NCBI GenBank assembly: GCA_913058025.1
Contig: CAJXPN010000151.1
Coordinates: 1-8,071 of the forward strand
Direction of reading: 5' to 3'
DNA from: an uncultured Myxococcales bacterium
Lineage (GTDB): Bacteria > Myxococcota_A > Bradymonadia > Bradymonadales > Bradymonadaceae
DNA: 8,071 bases
Position numbers and translations under genes: made by a program. Position 1 is the first letter of the stretch; the number at the start of each line of letters is the position of its first letter. The notes under the pieces were generated by a model, which was not told the DNA's origin, did not search any database, and saw only the letters and a list, made by a program, of their open reading frames with translations. This document shows, one piece after another, positions 6,175-8,071 of the stretch.

Positions 6175-6222
6175 ACCCGATGCGATTCAATGATATGAAG
6201 GCGTCCAGCCCAAGGAGGCGCG

Positions 6223-6942
6223 ATGTCGACGCAGGATGACGTGATCAGGTTGATCGCCGAGGTCCTCGAGCAGTCCCCCGACGAGATCTCGCCGGGGGAC
6301 CATTTTATCGAGGATCTGGGCGCGTCGAGTTTCGACATCGTGACGCTCGTGATGCGAATCGAGCAGCACTACGCGCTGGGCGAGACGCCCGACGACGCGC
6401 TCCAGAAGATCGCGACGGTCGGGGACGTCGTGGGGCTGGTGCATTCGGTGCGTCAGGTAGGCGGTGAGGCGTCCGAGGCGAGCTCGTCTCAGGTGGTCGA
6501 CATCGCGATCGCGTCGGACCACGCCGGGATCGAGCTCAAGGCTGGGCTCGTGGCGTGGTTCAGGCGCCGGGGGTTCACGTACGTGGACCTCGGGCCGGCG
6601 CAGGGCGCCTCTGTGGACTACCCGGAGTTCGCCTCGCTCGTGGCCACTCGCGTGGTCTCGGGGGACGCCGAGCGCGGCGTGCTCATCTGCGGGACGGGCA
6701 TCGGGATGTCGATCGCGGCGAACAAGGTCCGCGGCGTGCGCGCTGCGCTCGTGAGCGAGCCGGTCTCGGCCGAACTCGCGCGCCAGCACAACGACGCGAA
6801 CGTGCTGTGCCTGGGCGCCAGAGTGATCGGCGACATGATGGCCGAGCGGTGCGTCGAGCGCTTCATGACGACGAGGTTCGAGGCAGGTGACGACGGTCGC
6901 CACCGACGCCGCGTCCAGCGGATCCAGGCGCTCGAGAGCTGA
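6223..6942 (+). CDS. Acyl carrier protein fused to ribose-5-phosphate isomerase B
   Basis: One uninterrupted 239-residue reading frame holds two domains. Residues 1-78 are an acyl carrier protein: IRLIAEVLEQSPDEISPGDHFIEDLGASSFDIVTLVMRIEQ and a closing KIATVGDVVGLVHSV helix. Ser36 is in the position that carries phosphopantetheine. After a Ser/Glu/Gly-rich linker (79-91), residues 92-239 are a complete RpiB, which interconverts ribose-5-phosphate and ribulose-5-phosphate. Visible RpiB features are SDHAG (98-102, with Asp99 and His100), VDYPEFA (131-137), ICGTGIGMSIAANK (155-168, with catalytic Cys156), SEPVSAELARQHNDANVL (178-195, with His189) and the GRHRRRVQRI tail. The strong AAGGAGG (6212-6218) lies 4 bases before the ATG, so the ACP start is well supported. 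A GTG at 6493 could start a stand-alone RpiB, but it has only a distant, weak binding site. The RpiB active site is intact. The ACP helix II is altered (SSF instead of DSL, Thr41 instead of Glu). I do not recall this architecture as a standard one. Confidence 0.9.
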   Translation: MSTQDDVIRLIAEVLEQSPDEISPGDHFIEDLGASSFDIVTLVMRIEQHYALGETPDDALQKIATVGDVVGLVHSVRQVGGEASEASSSQVVDIAIASDHAGIELKAGLVAWFRRRGFTYVDLGPAQGASVDYPEFASLVATRVVSGDAERGVLICGTGIGMSIAANKVRGVRAALVSEPVSAELARQHNDANVLCLGARVIGDMMAERCVERFMTTRFEAGDDGRHRRRVQRIQALES

Positions 6943-6972
6943 AGCCTGGCGGCCTCACGTCGAGCTCGAAGA

Positions 6973-6996
6973 GAGCGCGCCCTCCTGGGCGCGCTC
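6973..6996 (+). terminator. Strong GC hairpin between acp-rpiB and nrdR
   Basis: GAGCGCGCCC (6973-6982) and GGGCGCGCTC (6987-6996) form a perfect 10-bp stem with a TCCT loop, 31 bases after the upstream stop. The tail GCTGTCCTT is only mildly T-rich. It is the most stable hairpin in the window and probably acts as a terminator or attenuator, partly separating nrdR-ribD from the upstream genes. Confidence 0.6.
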
Positions 6997-7011
6997 GCTG
7001 TCCTTAAACCC

Positions 7012-7029
7012 ATGGTGCCCACGACATGA
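7012..7029 (+). other. Possible five-codon leader ORF overlapping the nrdR start
   Basis: ATG GTG CCC ACG ACA TGA encodes MVPTT. Its stop (7027-7029) overlaps the nrdR start (7026-7028) as ATGA. nrdR has no convincing Shine-Dalgarno of its own, so coupling through this minimal frame is conceivable. The mini-frame also lacks a visible binding site, so it may be coincidental or leaderless. Confidence 0.2.
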
Positions 7030-7487
7030 AGTGTCCGTTCTGCGGTTACGCCGAGGACAAGGTGGTCGACTCCCGCGCGACCAGGGGCGGCGAGGCGATC
7101 CGTCGTAGGCGAGAGTGCCTCGAATGCGCACGGCGCTACACGACCTACGAGCGCATCGAGGAGTTCTACCCGCGGATCATCAAGCGAGATGGCGCGCGCG
7201 AGGACTACGACCGCGCCAAGATCGACTACGGGATCAAGCTGGCGTGCAGCAAGCGGCCGATCTCGACGGAGCAGCTCGACGAGGTGGTGTGCAGGGTGGA
7301 GAACAGGCTCATCGAGTCCGGCCTGCGTGAGGTCGGCTCGGAGCAGATCGGCGCCTGGATCAGCGACGAACTCCGAGAACTCGACCCGGTCGCTTACGTC
7401 CGGTTCGCCAGCGTATACAGGGGGTTCGACGACATCGGTGCGTTCGTCGCCGAGCTCCGAGAGCTCGATCTGGAGGGGAAGCCGTGA
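7026..7487 (+). CDS. nrdR: Transcriptional repressor NrdR
   Basis: NrdR represses ribonucleotide-reductase genes when its ATP-cone domain reports high dATP/ATP. The 153-residue product has the standard length and order. A zinc ribbon comes first, with Cys3 and Cys6 in MKCPFC and Cys31 and Cys34 in CLEC, then RRYTTYERIE, then the ATP-cone from about 49 to 139, beginning PRIIKRDGAREDYDRAKI and ending YVRFASVYRGFDD. The start is certain because the family always begins MKCPFC. Only a weak GGTG (7014-7017) precedes it, unlike its neighbours, so translation may be leaderless or coupled; TTAAAC at 7004-7009 is a poor -10 candidate. No NrdR box is visible here, and its reductase targets lie outside the window. 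It overlaps ribD by 4 bases (GTGA). Grouping with ribD is common across bacteria. Confidence 0.97.
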   Translation: MKCPFCGYAEDKVVDSRATRGGEAIRRRRECLECARRYTTYERIEEFYPRIIKRDGAREDYDRAKIDYGIKLACSKRPISTEQLDEVVCRVENRLIESGLREVGSEQIGAWISDELRELDPVAYVRFASVYRGFDDIGAFVAELRELDLEGKP

Positions 7488-8044
7488 GCGAATCAGACGA
7501 GAAGTTCATGAGGCGCGCGATCGAGATCGCGAGCCTGGGCAGGGGCAGGACGCACCCCAACCCCTCGGTCGGGTGTGTGCTCGTGCGCGAGGGCGTGGTC
7601 GTGGCGACGGGTTACACCTCGCCGCCGGGCGGGCCCCACGCCGAGATCGTCGCGCTGAGCGAGCTGGCCAGCGCCGGCGTCCTCGCCTCGGAGTGCGTCG
7701 CGTACGTGACGCTCGAGCCGTGTTGCATTCACGGGAGGACGCCTCCTTGCACGAAGGCGCTCGTGCGCGCGGGCGTCCGCGAAGTGGTCGTGGGGACGCT
7801 GGACCCGAACGCGCTCGTGGACGGCGGCGGCGTGGCCGAGCTCCGTGCCGCTGGCGTGACGGTGCGCGTGGGCGTGCTCGCGCGGGAGTGTTCGGAACTC
7901 GTCGAGGGCTTCGCCAAGCACATGCGCCAGCGCACGCCCTGGGTGCGCGCGAAGTGGGCGATGTCGCTCGACGGGAAGATCGCGGCTGCGACGGGCGACT
8001 CGATATGGATCAGCGGTGAGGCCTCACGCGCCAGAGTGCACGAG
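7484..8044 (+). CDS. ribD: Riboflavin biosynthesis protein RibD, 3' truncated at the contig end
   Basis: RibD is a bifunctional cytoplasmic enzyme of riboflavin synthesis. Its N-terminal deaminase removes an amino group from the pyrimidine produced from GTP, and its C-terminal reductase then reduces the ribosyl chain. The 187 genuine codons cover the whole deaminase, with THPNPSVGCVLV (23-34), the zinc-site PHAE (His52, catalytic Glu54) and EPCCIHGRTPPC (78-89; Cys80 and Cys89). They also cover the start of the reductase, PWVRAKWAMSLDGKIA and SIWISGEASRARVHE. A normal RibD would continue for roughly 170-190 more residues. The GTG at 7484 overlaps the nrdR stop as GTGA, and GGAGG (7472-7476) lies 7 bases upstream, so translation is probably coupled; an ATG at 7508 is less well placed. 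The apparent continuation LSLIHISEP is translated sequencing adapter and must not be counted. Confidence 0.95.
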
Positions 8045-8071
8045 CTGTCTCTTATACACATCTCCGAGCCC
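8045..8071 (+). other. Untrimmed Illumina Nextera adapter at the contig end
   Basis: From 8045 the sequence is CTGTCTCTTATACACATCT, the reverse complement of the 19-bp Tn5 mosaic end used in Nextera libraries. CCGAGCCC then matches the start of the read-2 (i7-side) adapter. The switch occurs where RibD homologues would continue with Arg after HEL. These 27 bases are technical, not biological, and are not evidence of a Tn5 transposon. Confidence 0.97.

Noticed and set aside
6187..6903. 238-residue minus-strand frame opposite the ACP-RpiB gene
   Set aside because: It is rich in His, Arg, Asp and Val and antisense to a gene with two intact conserved domains; no independent support.
7729..8061. 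110-residue minus-strand frame beginning MCIRDS
   Set aside because: Its start lies in sequencing adapter and the rest is antisense to ribD.
8045..8063. Apparent Tn5/IS50-type mosaic end suggesting a transposon
   Set aside because: The following bases are the Nextera read-2 adapter and the sequence stops there, so this is a library artefact.

Overview
The window is a high-GC bacterial chromosome fragment, dense with genes and with mostly G/C third codon positions. No mobile element, CRISPR array, tRNA or rRNA is visible. A large eukaryote-type Ser/Thr kinase with a C-terminal WD40 propeller, a partner FHA protein, and the order DUF177-rpmF-...-rpiB-nrdR-ribD together suggest a myxobacterium-like (Myxococcota/former Deltaproteobacteria) organism. 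This placement is an inference from gene content, not from a search. The last 27 bases (8045-8071) are not genomic. They are a Nextera transposase mosaic end plus read-2 adapter, so this is the end of a short-read contig.

Layout. Bases 1-192 hold the 3' end of a gene with a Nudix-like C-terminus, followed by a hairpin. Bases 298-1203 encode HemF, oxygen-dependent coproporphyrinogen III oxidase. Convergent to it, and overlapping its last 26 bp, is a two-gene minus-strand operon. It is transcribed from about 5080: an FHA plus winged-helix-like protein (5027-4116), then a 982-residue membrane-anchored Ser/Thr kinase with WD40 repeats (4126-1178). The two genes overlap by 11 bp. The kinase and FHA protein look like a phospho-signalling pair that may feed into transcription.

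A 267-bp divergent intergenic region (5028-5294) separates this operon from the plus-strand housekeeping operon. It contains one candidate promoter in each direction. A perfect 15-bp inverted repeat has one arm just downstream of each promoter. There is also a 9-bp inverted repeat between the promoters, and a leader hairpin whose 5' arm could alternatively pair with the Shine-Dalgarno sequence of the first gene.

The plus-strand operon encodes DUF177/YceD (5295-5873), ribosomal protein L32 (5962-6147), an acyl carrier protein fused in frame to ribose-5-phosphate isomerase B (6223-6942), the ribonucleotide-reductase repressor NrdR (7026-7487) and the start of RibD for riboflavin synthesis (7484-8044, cut off by the adapter). 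In related bacteria the genes plsX-fabH-fabD-fabG-acpP-fabF usually lie between rpmF and rpiB. Here that block is missing except for an ACP domain joined directly to RpiB. This fusion is the most unusual protein in the window. Second is the structured divergent control region.
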